From positions 434,001 through 498,000 of the forward strand of contig NZ_JAPIVS010000001.1 of the NCBI RefSeq assembly GCF_026239695.1: 64,000 nt of DNA. Direction: 5' to 3'. Every line of letters begins with the position of its first letter. Within the stretch, counting starts at the first letter, position 1. The position numbers and the translations under genes are program-made. This stretch comes from Pedobacter sp. MC2016-15. GTDB lineage: Bacteria > Bacteroidota > Bacteroidia > Sphingobacteriales > Sphingobacteriaceae. The notes under the pieces were generated by a model, which searched no databases, was not told the DNA's origin, and was given only the letters and a program-made list of their open reading frames with translations. This document shows positions 6,675-15,791 of the stretch, in pieces.

Positions 6675-9263
6675 TTAAAAATCAAATTTAACTCTTGCCC
6701 TGATACCGTATTCGGAAACCTCAGGATTGTCAAGGTAATTAAAACGTTTCACCATATCTACACGTAATATCTTAAAGATATTACCGATACCTACACTACC
6801 TTCGATATAAGGAGTTCTTCCCAGTTCAAACGTCCTGGTCTCTCCTATATCATTTTTAGGAAACTGAAGCAGTGACGGATCATTGTTAGGATTATTCTCC
6901 GATCTGAGTCCGCCCATTAGAGCCTTGAAAGAAATCGCTTCTCTCAGTTTAAGTTTCTTAATCAAAGGTATCTTATTAAAGAAGAATCCGTTGAAATTAT
7001 GGTCAATATTCACACTGGCATAGTGATCACTCACAAATTCCAGGAAGTTCATTAAGTTATACGAATCCAGCTGGTATGAATAGGTCTGGTTAGCACGGTG
7101 AATGGTGAGCAAAGGGAAAGGAACCTTTCCAAAAGTATTTCCACCCTCTACTGCCACGTCAGAATATCCCAATTGCGACAGGTAAAAACGCTTATCTACC
7201 CTGGCAATGATGTTCTGATAATTGTACTGTCCACCTAAAACGCCCTTCAGTCCTGCTGTATACTTAATCGTAAAAATAGGGAATTTATCGATGATTGGCA
7301 CCCTGTAAATTTTCCCCTGGTAAAACTTCTCATTTGGAGCATAGCGCAGGTTTACATTGATCTCAGAGGTAGTAATGTTATCAACCGCATTGACAGTATT
7401 ATTTTCGAAGTTATTAAAGTATAATGATCCTCCCGGGCGTTGTGTCCATTTACGTGCAATCACCTGATAAGAGAAGTGATTTTCAAACTCATGCATATAA
7501 TCGATTTTATAGAAATCATTATATAACAAGGTATTGTTCTGCCCTCTTTTGAATGACAGTAAGAAGTTATCCTCCTGTACGAACTGCAGGTCCTGGCCAG
7601 GAATCTTTACATCTCTCTGGAAGCTTCCCCTGATGTAGTTCTGCGGGAAAGCGTAAATAGATTTATCATTCAAAGAGTAGGTACCACTCAGGAAATACTT
7701 CCATTTTTCATCTTTCAAACCATAGGCACCATAAGTTTCAAAATAATAACGTTTACTGAGCTCAGGCGTAGTACGACCACCAATACGGAGGCGCAGGCCT
7801 TCCACATTGTTGAAACTATAAAAAGTATTTACCGGACCAACTTCAAAAGGACCAAAGTTTTTGTATCCCGCGAAGAAAAGCGTCAGCAGGTCTGCCGTCC
7901 TTTTAAAGGAAGGAATCGTTTGGAGTGTATCAATATTCTTATAGATACTGAGGTTTGTCTTTAATGTCGTATCTGTACGCTGACTTGTCCAGAACTGATC
8001 AGGTTTGCTTTCTGCATCGGCAGCTGTCGCTAAAGCCGGTCCTTCAAATACACTTGCAGGCTGTGGCTTGTTGATCTCATAATCCTTGATAATCACCGTA
8101 CGTTGTCCCGTAAAACCGCCACCTTTAGCCTTATTTAACCCGAAATCTACAATCAGATTTGTTTTTGATAAGTGGTAGCGTCCATCAGGATTTTTCTCAA
8201 AATCAAGTTTGGCTTCCAGCGCCCTTACAAAGTTCAGATTGATATTTTTATTCACCGTCAGGTAAGCATCCTGTACAGCGTAATTGCCGTCCATCGTGAT
8301 ATACATCTTACCTTCAAACAGAAGGTCGGTGTTGTTCCTTGGAATAAATGATAACTCAATCAGGTTAGGAACACTCGTTTTAACCGTATCAGTGATAAAA
8401 AACTTATAAAACGTAGGAGACGCATCCGCTATCGGGCTCAGAAACTGATTGCTCATCAATGAGATATTACTTTCATAAATATTGAGGTCTGCATACATCC
8501 TCTCGAAATATTTGCTTAAACCTTTTGTATCAATAAATTTCGCGTCATAATTAACGTGTTTATCACCAGTGTAGATCGTTTTCTTTTTCTCAGGCGATTT
8601 CTGCAGATAATTTTGTGAAACCTTTTCTTCCAGGAATACAGGGAGGATATTTTTACCTCCGATTTTTGTTGAGTCCTGCTCCTGGAAAAGGAACTGATAA
8701 TTTTTGAAAATACGTTTTGTCTTGAACTTATCTGAGAGATTGCTGAGCGAGAACAACATCTGTTCGTACTGCTGATATTCTACATGATCATAATTCTTAT
8801 TCTGGTTCTTCGCTTTGTTTTCGATAACCTTCCTGATCAGTTCTACTGCAGGGTTGTTTTTGTTCCTGTATGATGGCCTTTTATTGGAAGTGATCGTTAC
8901 TTCTTTCAGGTTTTCAGATTCATTTTGCAGCTTTACATTAACGGTCTGTGTTTCTCCGGCTTTAATAGGAATAAAAGCAGTTTTGTATCCCACGTAGCTA
9001 ATTTGAAGCTGATCATGTGATTCACTGGTAGAAATGACAAACTTACCGTCCGCATCCGTTTTTGTAATAATTTGTGTGCCTTTGAAAAGAACAGTAGCGT
9101 ATGGGATAGGATCTTTATCTGCGGCGTCTGTAACTACACCTGTAACAATGGTTTTGGAAGGTACGGCAACTGGTGCAGGAGTTTGAGCTGATGCTTGAAA
9201 TACCAGGAAGGAAAGAACTAAAGAAAGAGTGAATATAATTTTGTTGAAGCGATGTAAGCTCAT
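6675..9263 (-). CDS. DUF5686-type outer-membrane protein with carboxypeptidase-regulatory-like N-terminal domain
   Basis: An 862-residue exported protein. A signal peptide (residues 1-26, ending ASA) is followed by a carboxypeptidase regulatory-like beta-sandwich (about 38-115, with VTGVVTDAADKDPIPYATVLFKG and ISYVGYKT), a segment typical of the DUF5686 family (about 130-300) and a long C-terminal beta-barrel region ending in phenylalanine (KFDF), as expected for BAM-inserted barrels. It is made within the sphingolipid operon, 11 bases from the GtrA-like gene and 24 from the CDP-alcohol phosphotransferase, which suggests a role in envelope lipid handling. No substrate can be read from the sequence. 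Confidence 0.8.
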   Translation of the reverse strand: MSLHRFNKIIFTLSLVLSFLVFQASAQTPAPVAVPSKTIVTGVVTDAADKDPIPYATVLFKGTQIITKTDADGKFVISTSESHDQLQISYVGYKTAFIPIKAGETQTVNVKLQNESENLKEVTITSNKRPSYRNKNNPAVELIRKVIENKAKNQNKNYDHVEYQQYEQMLFSLSNLSDKFKTKRIFKNYQFLFQEQDSTKIGGKNILPVFLEEKVSQNYLQKSPEKKKTIYTGDKHVNYDAKFIDTKGLSKYFERMYADLNIYESNISLMSNQFLSPIADASPTFYKFFITDTVKTSVPNLIELSFIPRNNTDLLFEGKMYITMDGNYAVQDAYLTVNKNINLNFVRALEAKLDFEKNPDGRYHLSKTNLIVDFGLNKAKGGGFTGQRTVIIKDYEINKPQPASVFEGPALATAADAESKPDQFWTSQRTDTTLKTNLSIYKNIDTLQTIPSFKRTADLLTLFFAGYKNFGPFEVGPVNTFYSFNNVEGLRLRIGGRTTPELSKRYYFETYGAYGLKDEKWKYFLSGTYSLNDKSIYAFPQNYIRGSFQRDVKIPGQDLQFVQEDNFLLSFKRGQNNTLLYNDFYKIDYMHEFENHFSYQVIARKWTQRPGGSLYFNNFENNTVNAVDNITTSEINVNLRYAPNEKFYQGKIYRVPIIDKFPIFTIKYTAGLKGVLGGQYNYQNIIARVDKRFYLSQLGYSDVAVEGGNTFGKVPFPLLTIHRANQTYSYQLDSYNLMNFLEFVSDHYASVNIDHNFNGFFFNKIPLIKKLKLREAISFKALMGGLRSENNPNNDPSLLQFPKNDIGETRTFELGRTPYIEGSVGIGNIFKILRVDMVKRFNYLDNPEVSEYGIRARVKFDF

Positions 9264-9274
9264 GGCGTTCTCAG

Positions 9275-9646
9275 TTAAATAAATACGAATTTTTTTTGCA
9301 TCAGGAAGTTATAACCTGTTCCCACTGTACAAGAGACAATAATTTTTGACAGGATGTAATTTACATGCAGGTAATGAGTAACAAGGAAAACCCCTGCGGT
9401 GGTCAGTAAAAGATTTCCGGTCCATACCAAAATGTATTTCAGTATCTGGACATTGATATTACGCTCCTTTGTTCCGAACACCCAATTGCGGCCCATCATA
9501 AAGTTAACTGCGCCACCGGCCGTTGTACCTATCACACTTCCAGCAACATACCAGAAATGAAAAACCTGCGTACAGACTAATGTGGTAAGAAAGTCAATAA
9601 TTGAGGCCGATAAAGACGCGACCTGAGCTTTTACGAAAGTCGCCAT
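9275..9646 (-). CDS. GtrA-like membrane protein
   Basis: A 123-residue protein with four predicted membrane helices and GtrA signatures (ASIIDFLTTLV near residue 14, NFMMGRNWVF near 48-57, and the C-terminal NFLMQKKFVF). GtrA proteins are small membrane proteins linked to flipping or presenting polyprenol- or lipid-linked sugars. Here the gene sits one base from the PgpA-like gene and 11 bases from the DUF5686 gene, so it probably acts on a lipid intermediate of this operon; that is inference from position. Confidence 0.8.
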   Translation of the reverse strand: MATFVKAQVASLSASIIDFLTTLVCTQVFHFWYVAGSVIGTTAGGAVNFMMGRNWVFGTKERNINVQILKYILVWTGNLLLTTAGVFLVTHYLHVNYILSKIIVSCTVGTGYNFLMQKKFVFI

Positions 9647-9647
9647 A

Positions 9648-10115
9648 TCAGTTAGGAATAAATCTTAAAATAACCTGCAGAACTATATTTGCATAAACCC
9701 CTGCAAGTATATCATCAAACATCACTCCCCATCCGCCAGGCAAGTTTTCCAGGCGCCTGATAAAAAGCGGCTTTAAAATATCAAAAAATCGAAAAAGTAT
9801 AAGTCCCATGAGAACGTTTAATGGAGTAACAGGGATCCACAGCAATGCTATGCACATCCCGGCTACTTCATCGATCACCACCCGGTTATGGTCTTTACCC
9901 CAGATGGATTCTACAACGTTTCCGGACCAGATGCCCAGTGCCGATATCAGCACTGTGACAATTAATGCGGGTATAAAATTATTTCCGTCGGGATGGGCAG
10001 CATACCACACCAGGCAAGTTACAACAGCAGCGGCAGTCCCTGCCCCTTTACCGATGTAGCCTATGCCTAAGCTTGTGGATGTAATTTTATGAAAAAGCAT
10101 TTCTAAAATTTTCAA
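9648..10115 (-). CDS. PgpA-family phosphatase, probable phosphatidylinositol-phosphate phosphatase
   Basis: A 155-residue membrane protein with the PgpA pattern: GxxxxxGTxxxxxxxxxxW early (GYIGKGAGTAAAVVTCLVW), the acidic motif DHNRVVIDEVAGM (about 95-107), RFFDILKPLFIRRLENLPGGWGVMFDDILAGVYAN at the end. Family members dephosphorylate phosphatidylglycerophosphate. In the inositol-lipid gene cluster of Bacteroides a PgpA homologue removes phosphate from phosphatidylinositol phosphate; the same role fits here because the gene lies between serine palmitoyltransferase and the CDP-alcohol phosphotransferase. An ordinary phosphatidylglycerophosphatase role cannot be ruled out without knowing whether another pgpA exists in the genome. 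Confidence 0.8.
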   Translation of the reverse strand: MKILEMLFHKITSTSLGIGYIGKGAGTAAAVVTCLVWYAAHPDGNNFIPALIVTVLISALGIWSGNVVESIWGKDHNRVVIDEVAGMCIALLWIPVTPLNVLMGLILFRFFDILKPLFIRRLENLPGGWGVMFDDILAGVYANIVLQVILRFIPN

Positions 10116-10148
10116 TCACCAACGTGCCATTCCCGGCAGCTATGTGTG

Positions 10149-11372
<1,224 letters not shown>

Positions 11373-11482
11373 TTACTTCAGCTAGATTCATAATTTTATT
11401 TTATTCATATACAGATTGATACTAAAAATACCGCAATGAAACATGATCTAATATATTAAAAATATGTTAATTTTAAGATAGA

Positions 11483-11490
11483 CAAAAGTA
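11483..11490 (-). promoter_or_regulatory. Candidate -7 box (TACTTTTG) for the sphingolipid operon
   Basis: TACTTTTG on the minus strand fits TAnnTTTG. A start of transcription near 11477 would leave a leader of about 120 bases before spt. No TTG is found at the ideal distance; the -33 region is instead covered by the inverted repeat 11500-11524, as for a regulated promoter. The same TACTTTTG box lies beside the similar motif upstream of tetR (12282-12289). Confidence 0.35.
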
Positions 11491-11499
11491 AATTATTCT

Positions 11500-11524
11500 T
11501 AGACCATAACCGTATTTTAGTCTA
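11500..11524. promoter_or_regulatory. Possible TetR operator upstream of spt
   Basis: TAGAC at 11500-11504 and GTCTA at 11520-11524 form an imperfect palindrome. The left side continues as GACCATAACCG, which matches GGACCATAATTG on the minus strand upstream of the tetR gene (12272-12283). Shared sequence at both promoters suggests one regulator binding at both. Confidence 0.35.
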
Positions 11525-11579
11525 TAATATTATTGTCAAATAATGAAATTAACGTTTTCAGCTTTCTTTTTTGTCTGTC

Positions 11580-11612
11580 AACATTGAATATACTTGATAT
11601 GTATTCAATGTT
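11580..11612. repeat. Inverted repeat with 11-bp perfect arms
   Basis: AACATTGAATA (11580-11590) and TATTCAATGTT (11602-11612), spaced by 11 bases, just beyond the tetR stop codon. On the minus strand it is not followed by a T-run, so it is not a typical terminator; an operator or processing site is possible. Confidence 0.5.
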
Positions 11613-11626
11613 TGTCAGCATAATAT

Positions 11627-12238
11627 TTATTCTATTTTCTTTTTAAAACTATCATTTCCAATACCAGCTATCAGCATATCAATCATCTCGTCGAAATATT
11701 CATTTGTCTGTAATTCAGACAATTCAATTGACAAGGGAAAGTGAAGACCTCTGAAAGCTGTTACCATAACGAAAGACATTTTATTCATCCGGTCTGCAGA
11801 CATTTCCTTAAATTCTCCGGACTGGCATCCACCCAGCAGAATTTCCTTAATCATATCAATCTGGATTTGCTCATATCTTGATTTTATCCAGATCAACATT
11901 CTCATGCTGGCCAGTAAATCATCAAAAAGAACTTCCCTAAAGCTATGAAAACCAATGATGGAAGTGATCTGCGCTTGTAAAAATGCCTTGAGCTTATCTT
12001 TAGCTGTCAACGAAGCATTGACAGCCTCCCGAATGCGTTTTACCACATTCTTCATCTCATCTTCTACAACAGCCTCGAAAATCTCATTTTTGCTTGGAAA
12101 ATAATAATAGAGCGTACTCTTTCCTTTACCGGCAGCGGTAGCTATCTCCTCCATGGTTGTTTTTTTTAAACCATGTTTGCCAAATAGTTTTTTTGCTCCC
12201 GATAATATCTCCTCTATTACAATCTCATCCTTTTCCAT
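11627..12238 (-). CDS. TetR/AcrR family transcriptional regulator
   Basis: A 203-residue protein with an N-terminal TetR helix-turn-helix (about residues 9-56): ILSGAKKLFGKHGLKKTTM followed by the recognition-helix signature GKGKSTLYYYFPSKNEIFEAVV. The C-terminal ligand domain is helical and not assignable to a ligand. It is the gene immediately upstream of the sphingolipid operon, on the same strand, and both upstream regions carry a related GACCATAA motif with a TACTTTTG box, so control of lipid synthesis and of itself is a reasonable inference. Confidence 0.88.
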   Translation of the reverse strand: MEKDEIVIEEILSGAKKLFGKHGLKKTTMEEIATAAGKGKSTLYYYFPSKNEIFEAVVEDEMKNVVKRIREAVNASLTAKDKLKAFLQAQITSIIGFHSFREVLFDDLLASMRMLIWIKSRYEQIQIDMIKEILLGGCQSGEFKEMSADRMNKMSFVMVTAFRGLHFPLSIELSELQTNEYFDEMIDMLIAGIGNDSFKKKIE

Positions 12239-12257
12239 TCACCATCATAATAAATCT

Positions 12258-12284
12258 TTAGACCGAAATTCAATTATGGTCCAA
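12258..12284. promoter_or_regulatory. Inverted repeat overlapping the tetR promoter (likely autoregulatory operator)
   Basis: TTAGACC (12258-12264) and GGTCCAA (12278-12284) form arms that match in six of seven positions with a 13-base spacer. The right arm overlaps a TACTTTTG box (12282-12289, minus strand) 44 bases upstream of the tetR start. A TetR-type repressor commonly binds such a site at its own promoter. Confidence 0.45.
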
Positions 12285-12374
12285 AAGTATTATAAAACTT
12301 TCTGAATAAAAAGCTCCATTACCAATTTCGACATTGTTGTGATAATCGTATTAAATTAATGTGAAGTTTCTGAG

Positions 12375-12719
12375 CTATCCCTTTTTGGATCTTTGGTCTT
12401 CTCTATCATAAAGATCTATGAGTTTGCTCTGAAGACGGATGACGTTGGATTCGAGTTCAACGATTCGAAGTTTGAGCCTTTCGATCTCTCCCTCCTGCTC
12501 ACTCTTTTCATCTTCTCCTGTGCTCAGCAATTGCCTGATATCGATCTGATGAACAGTGGCAATCTGATGTATCCTGCTGAAATTAGGGTCAGTTATTCCG
12601 GTTTCAAGCTTCGAATAGGCAGGGATGGAGATATCCAGCAATTCCGCCATCGCCATCTGATTGAGGCCTTTTTTCTGACGGAGAATTTTAAATTTTTGTC
12701 CGAGTGTTTTCATCTTCAA
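12375..12719 (-). CDS. XRE-family helix-turn-helix regulator with C-terminal coiled coil (114 aa)
   Basis: Residues 4-62 form a Cro/C1-type helix-turn-helix (LGQKFKILRQKKGLNQMAM, LLDISIPAYSKLETG, NFSRIHQIATVHQID). Residues 70-108 are a predicted coiled coil (EDEKSEQEGEIERLKLRIVE...), probably for dimerisation. Small regulators of this layout are common in Bacteroidota. Targets are unknown; AT-rich palindromes at 12781-12798 and 12832-12854 upstream may be its own operators. It is flanked by tetR and by the barrel protein gene with gaps of over 100 bases, so it is probably transcribed alone. Confidence 0.85.
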   Translation of the reverse strand: MKMKTLGQKFKILRQKKGLNQMAMAELLDISIPAYSKLETGITDPNFSRIHQIATVHQIDIRQLLSTGEDEKSEQEGEIERLKLRIVELESNVIRLQSKLIDLYDREDQRSKKG

Positions 12720-12780
12720 ATTGTTAATTGGTGTTTGTTTGAAAATAAAAATAGTAATTAATTAACATTAATATTACAAA

Positions 12781-12798
12781 AATAAATTGAAATTTATT
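12781..12798. repeat. Palindrome upstream of the XRE regulator gene
   Basis: AATAAATT and AATTTATT separated by two bases, 62 bases upstream of the regulator start. Low complexity means chance is possible. Confidence 0.35.
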
Positions 12799-12831
12799 GC
12801 AATACTGTAAGAATTATTTCTATACCACTAA

Positions 12832-12854
12832 ATAACCAGTATACTTCTGGTTAT
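12832..12854. repeat. Inverted repeat (8-bp perfect arms, 7-base loop)
   Basis: ATAACCAG (12832-12839) and CTGGTTAT (12847-12854), located 33 bases past the stop codon of the barrel protein gene (minus strand). There is no following T-run, so either a weak terminator or an operator of the XRE gene. Confidence 0.4.
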
Positions 12855-12886
12855 CCATTGCTACCTATAAGGGAAAAAGATATGAA

Positions 12887-14218
12887 TCAGAAAGAAAGCT
12901 GGAACTTAACTCCACTGTTCATCAGGTTGAGATCCTGAGTAGAAAGCTTGCCAATTGGCACCTTGATAAATGGTTCAATCTGGATATTATATTGCTTAAA
13001 GATATTCTGCCGGCGACCAATAGAGAAGTTAAAAAATCCCAGATAACCGTTTCCCTTTAATGGACGATCAGGGGCCACCTCATCTACCTGCTGGGTTTCA
13101 AGTGCAGTATAACTTTCCATTGCACCGGTAGAAGGATCAGTGCTCATTCTGCTCACGGGCACGGTTTCTGCATAAGTATTACTTCTTTTTTCACTAATCA
13201 CATTGAAATAAGACACCCCTGCACTTGTATAGTAGTGTTTATTTACCTTATAAACAAGACCCAGCGGAATGTCTATCGCTCTGATGCTGGCATCAACGGT
13301 TAAAAGTTGACGGCTTCCCTGTGCATTTTTGCTCACATTTGAGAAGGCAGCGTTTGCAGGCATGGCAGGCCCGGCATCCGGCACATTTTCACCGGAGCCC
13401 AGTTGTACCAGACTGACGCCTGAGCTCAGCGATATTTTATCAGAAACGTGATAAGCCGTAACAATCCCTCCCCCAAAGTTCACATTAGTGCGCGTGGCAG
13501 TTGGCATTACCTGCAGGCCAAAATCCCATTTGGAAACCGCAGCTTTCTTTTTCTCTTTTTTTGCAGCCATTTTGGACTCAGCAAGTAAGAATTCTGCAGT
13601 ACTTAATTTAGCTGTAGCAGGAAGTACAGTACTGTCTTTCGCAGCCGGAGTGACCGGCTCGGAAACTGCTGTATTCACCTGATTCCGGGCCAGAACCTGC
13701 TCTTTCTCCAACGCAGCAATGATCTCAGCTGGCTTTGCAGAAACTTGTGGGTTAACAGGTATAATCACCTGATTTGCATATACCGGAGCGGCTTGAGTTT
13801 CAGACTGCGTATTCTTTATATCTCCCCCCCCTTGTGCTGCCTGCCTTTTTGCAAGAACATTTGCAGAAGAAGCAGCAGCGATTTGTGATGCCTTCTTTTG
13901 TGCGTAAGAAGTGTTTTTCTGAACATTCAGAGCAGGTTCAGCAGTTTTCAGTGGAGTTGACGGCTTTTTAACAGATACAGTCTCCTGACCAGTAGAAACA
14001 CTATTTCCCTGATGCTGAAAAAACTTTTTTATACCAAAAGGAATCGCAGAAGCAATCAGGAGCAGCACGGCAGCAACTTTAAGCCAGGCAGGTAAAAAGG
14101 GATATTTCTTTTTTTGCTGTTTCTGGAAAGATTCCCACTCGCCCGGAACATAGGATTCCTCATAATCTTCGAAAAGATCAGCTATCTCCTTTATTAATTC
14201 TTTATTAGACTGTTCCAT
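12887..14218 (-). CDS. Membrane-anchored anti-sigma-like protein fused to an outer-membrane beta-barrel-like domain
   Basis: A 443-residue protein. Residues 1-42 are cytoplasmic and acidic (EIADLFEDYEESYVPGEWE), residues about 43-62 form one membrane helix (AWLKVAAVLLLIASAIPFG), residues 70-220 are a low-complexity Ala/Gln/Pro-rich stretch, and residues about 225-443 look like a small outer-membrane beta-barrel (WDFGLQVMPTATRTNVNFGGG...) ending GVKFQLSF. The start overlaps the end of the ECF sigma gene by 14 bases, the usual arrangement for sigma/anti-sigma pairs. A sensor spanning the envelope is the simplest reading, but the anti-sigma function is inferred from position and layout. Confidence 0.7.
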   Translation of the reverse strand: MEQSNKELIKEIADLFEDYEESYVPGEWESFQKQQKKKYPFLPAWLKVAAVLLLIASAIPFGIKKFFQHQGNSVSTGQETVSVKKPSTPLKTAEPALNVQKNTSYAQKKASQIAAASSANVLAKRQAAQGGGDIKNTQSETQAAPVYANQVIIPVNPQVSAKPAEIIAALEKEQVLARNQVNTAVSEPVTPAAKDSTVLPATAKLSTAEFLLAESKMAAKKEKKKAAVSKWDFGLQVMPTATRTNVNFGGGIVTAYHVSDKISLSSGVSLVQLGSGENVPDAGPAMPANAAFSNVSKNAQGSRQLLTVDASIRAIDIPLGLVYKVNKHYYTSAGVSYFNVISEKRSNTYAETVPVSRMSTDPSTGAMESYTALETQQVDEVAPDRPLKGNGYLGFFNFSIGRRQNIFKQYNIQIEPFIKVPIGKLSTQDLNLMNSGVKFQLSF

Positions 14219-14783
14219 CTGTAATTTTTATACTTTTTTTATAAAGCTCTCTCAATTTTTGTTTTGCCCGCGTAAGATAAGTACGGCTGGAGCTCACCGG
14301 TATAGTTAACATTGATCCGATTTCTTCATGACTGAAACCCTCTATCTCGTAAAGATTAAATACAGCACGGTGAAGTTCAGGCAATTCATTCATCAATTTC
14401 AAAATATCCTCTGCAAAGAGTTTCTGCTCCACATCCACGTGCCCGACATGCACATCATCATATTCCTCCACAAAGGTGAGCGCACTTTTATTAGCACGTA
14501 TTTTATCCAATGCTGTACGGACGGTAATGGTAGAAAGCCAGGATTTAAATGTCTTCTGAAAATCCAGGAGGTCACCATTATGCTTAAAATCGTACATTGT
14601 TTTGAAGGCTTTAATAAAGCTGTCATTCACAACTTCGCGGGCAACATTCCTGTCCTTGAAGTAGCGGGTGGATACTCCCATGAGATAGCCCCAATAATGA
14701 ACATATACACGTTCTTGTATACGCTCATCACGGGCACTCAGAGCCGCAATGATCTCCCGGAACATTGTATCTTTTTTATCCAC
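14205..14783 (-). CDS. ECF-type RNA polymerase sigma factor
   Basis: A 192-residue sigma-70 family protein of extracytoplasmic-function type with region 2 (YVHYWGYLMGVSTRYFKDR and VNDSFIKAFKTM, about residues 27-62) and region 4 (LHRAVFNLYEIEGFSHEEIGSML, PVSSSRTYLTRAKQKLREL, about 138-180). It directs RNA polymerase to an envelope-related regulon. It is translationally coupled with the downstream membrane-anchored protein. The 198-base region shared with the divergent DUF4397 gene holds nested inverted repeats (14829-14924) that may be its target. Confidence 0.9.
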   Translation of the reverse strand: MDKKDTMFREIIAALSARDERIQERVYVHYWGYLMGVSTRYFKDRNVAREVVNDSFIKAFKTMYDFKHNGDLLDFQKTFKSWLSTITVRTALDKIRANKSALTFVEEYDDVHVGHVDVEQKLFAEDILKLMNELPELHRAVFNLYEIEGFSHEEIGSMLTIPVSSSRTYLTRAKQKLRELYKKSIKITDGTV

Positions 14784-14828
14784 GCTACGCTAAGCCTATC
14801 TTTACTGACAATATTTCTAATTATTTCT

Positions 14829-14924
14829 ATGCGTTGAACGCAGCATTTGACAGTAAAACGCATACTGCAACAAGAACGCTACAAACCCTGCATTTTATAA
14901 AATTACAAAAAAGTCTGTAGCGTT
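14829..14924. repeat. Cluster of inverted repeats in the sigma factor/DUF4397 divergent region
   Basis: ATGCGTT (14829-14835) pairs with AACGCAT (14857-14863), and AACGCTACA (14875-14883) pairs perfectly with TGTAGCGTT (14916-14924). The recurring AACGC/GCGTT word suggests several binding sites for one regulator. Confidence 0.5.
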
Positions 14925-14982
14925 ATGCAAGAACCGTTCGTTTTACACCCCGAACACATATTACAAATTAAACTTTTTAAAC

Positions 14983-15714
14983 ATGAAATTTAATCTTACC
15001 CTCCTATCTGAAAAATCCAGAAGAGCTTACGTTTTATTCGGTCTGTTATCAGGAGCTGCAATCTTAAGTTCCTGCTCACACAATGATCCTCAGCCAATAC
15101 CGGACAGAGCAGCCTTTTCTGTAGTGAATGCTTCTCCAACTAAAACATCGGTAGATTTTTATTTGGATAATGAAAAATTGCCATCTAACCTACCTTTAGC
15201 GTATGGAAACGTGACAAGATACTTCGTGGTGATTCCTCCGGGCAGCAAAACAGCAAAAGTAACTGTTGCAGGTAACTCTACCAGCATTGGCACTCAAAAG
15301 ATCACGCTTGAAAATGACCGTTTTCATTCACTTTATCTGACTAATTCCGGAGACACCGTATCTGTATTAAGAGTGAGAGATGACTGGTCTAACCTGAAGT
15401 CAGGAAATGCTCAGGTACGTTTTATTAACTTATCTCCTGGTGCCCCTAACTACAGTCTGACACTGGCTGATGACACTACTGCCTTTAACAACAGGGCCTA
15501 TAGAGAATATTCTGCATTCAAGTATGTCCCAGCGAAAACAAGTACTACACTGACACTAAAAAACACAGCTACCAATGAGACTGTAGCGACATTGCCAAAT
15601 GTTGTGTTAAAAGATGGTGATGTTTATACAGTGTGGGCAAAAGGTCTGGCAACTCAGTTACCAACTGATACAGCGAAACGCCTTCAAATTACAAGGGTAA
15701 ATCCAGCGTTATAA
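14983..15714 (+). CDS. DUF4397-type secreted lipoprotein
   Basis: A 243-residue protein with an N-terminal signal and a lipobox ending at C31 (GAAILSSC). The mature part carries the DUF4397 pattern: AAFSVVNASPTKTSVDFYLDNEKL (about 45-68) and AQVRFINLSPGAPNYSLTLADD (about 146-168), two beta-sandwich repeats common in surface lipoproteins of Bacteroidota. Function is unknown; adhesion or polymer binding is often supposed for such folds. The gene diverges from the ECF sigma factor and may be one of its targets. Confidence 0.8.
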   Translation: MKFNLTLLSEKSRRAYVLFGLLSGAAILSSCSHNDPQPIPDRAAFSVVNASPTKTSVDFYLDNEKLPSNLPLAYGNVTRYFVVIPPGSKTAKVTVAGNSTSIGTQKITLENDRFHSLYLTNSGDTVSVLRVRDDWSNLKSGNAQVRFINLSPGAPNYSLTLADDTTAFNNRAYREYSAFKYVPAKTSTTLTLKNTATNETVATLPNVVLKDGDVYTVWAKGLATQLPTDTAKRLQITRVNPAL

Positions 15715-15756
15715 TCCACAGCTTCTTTGCAGGTAATGCTGCATTTTTTATCGCCC

Positions 15757-15787
15757 GAACCGTCTGAATTGTGCTTTCAGGCGGTTC
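15757..15787. terminator. Hairpin after the DUF4397 gene
   Basis: GAACCGTCTGAA and TTCAGGCGGTTC (one G-T pair) form a 12-bp stem with a 7-base loop between convergent genes. The following T-content is modest, so efficiency is uncertain. Confidence 0.5.
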
Positions 15788-15791
15788 ATTA

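Noticed and set aside
11580..11612. Reading the 11-bp inverted repeat as the tetR terminator
   Set aside because: On the tetR strand it is followed by an A-rich, not T-rich, stretch.
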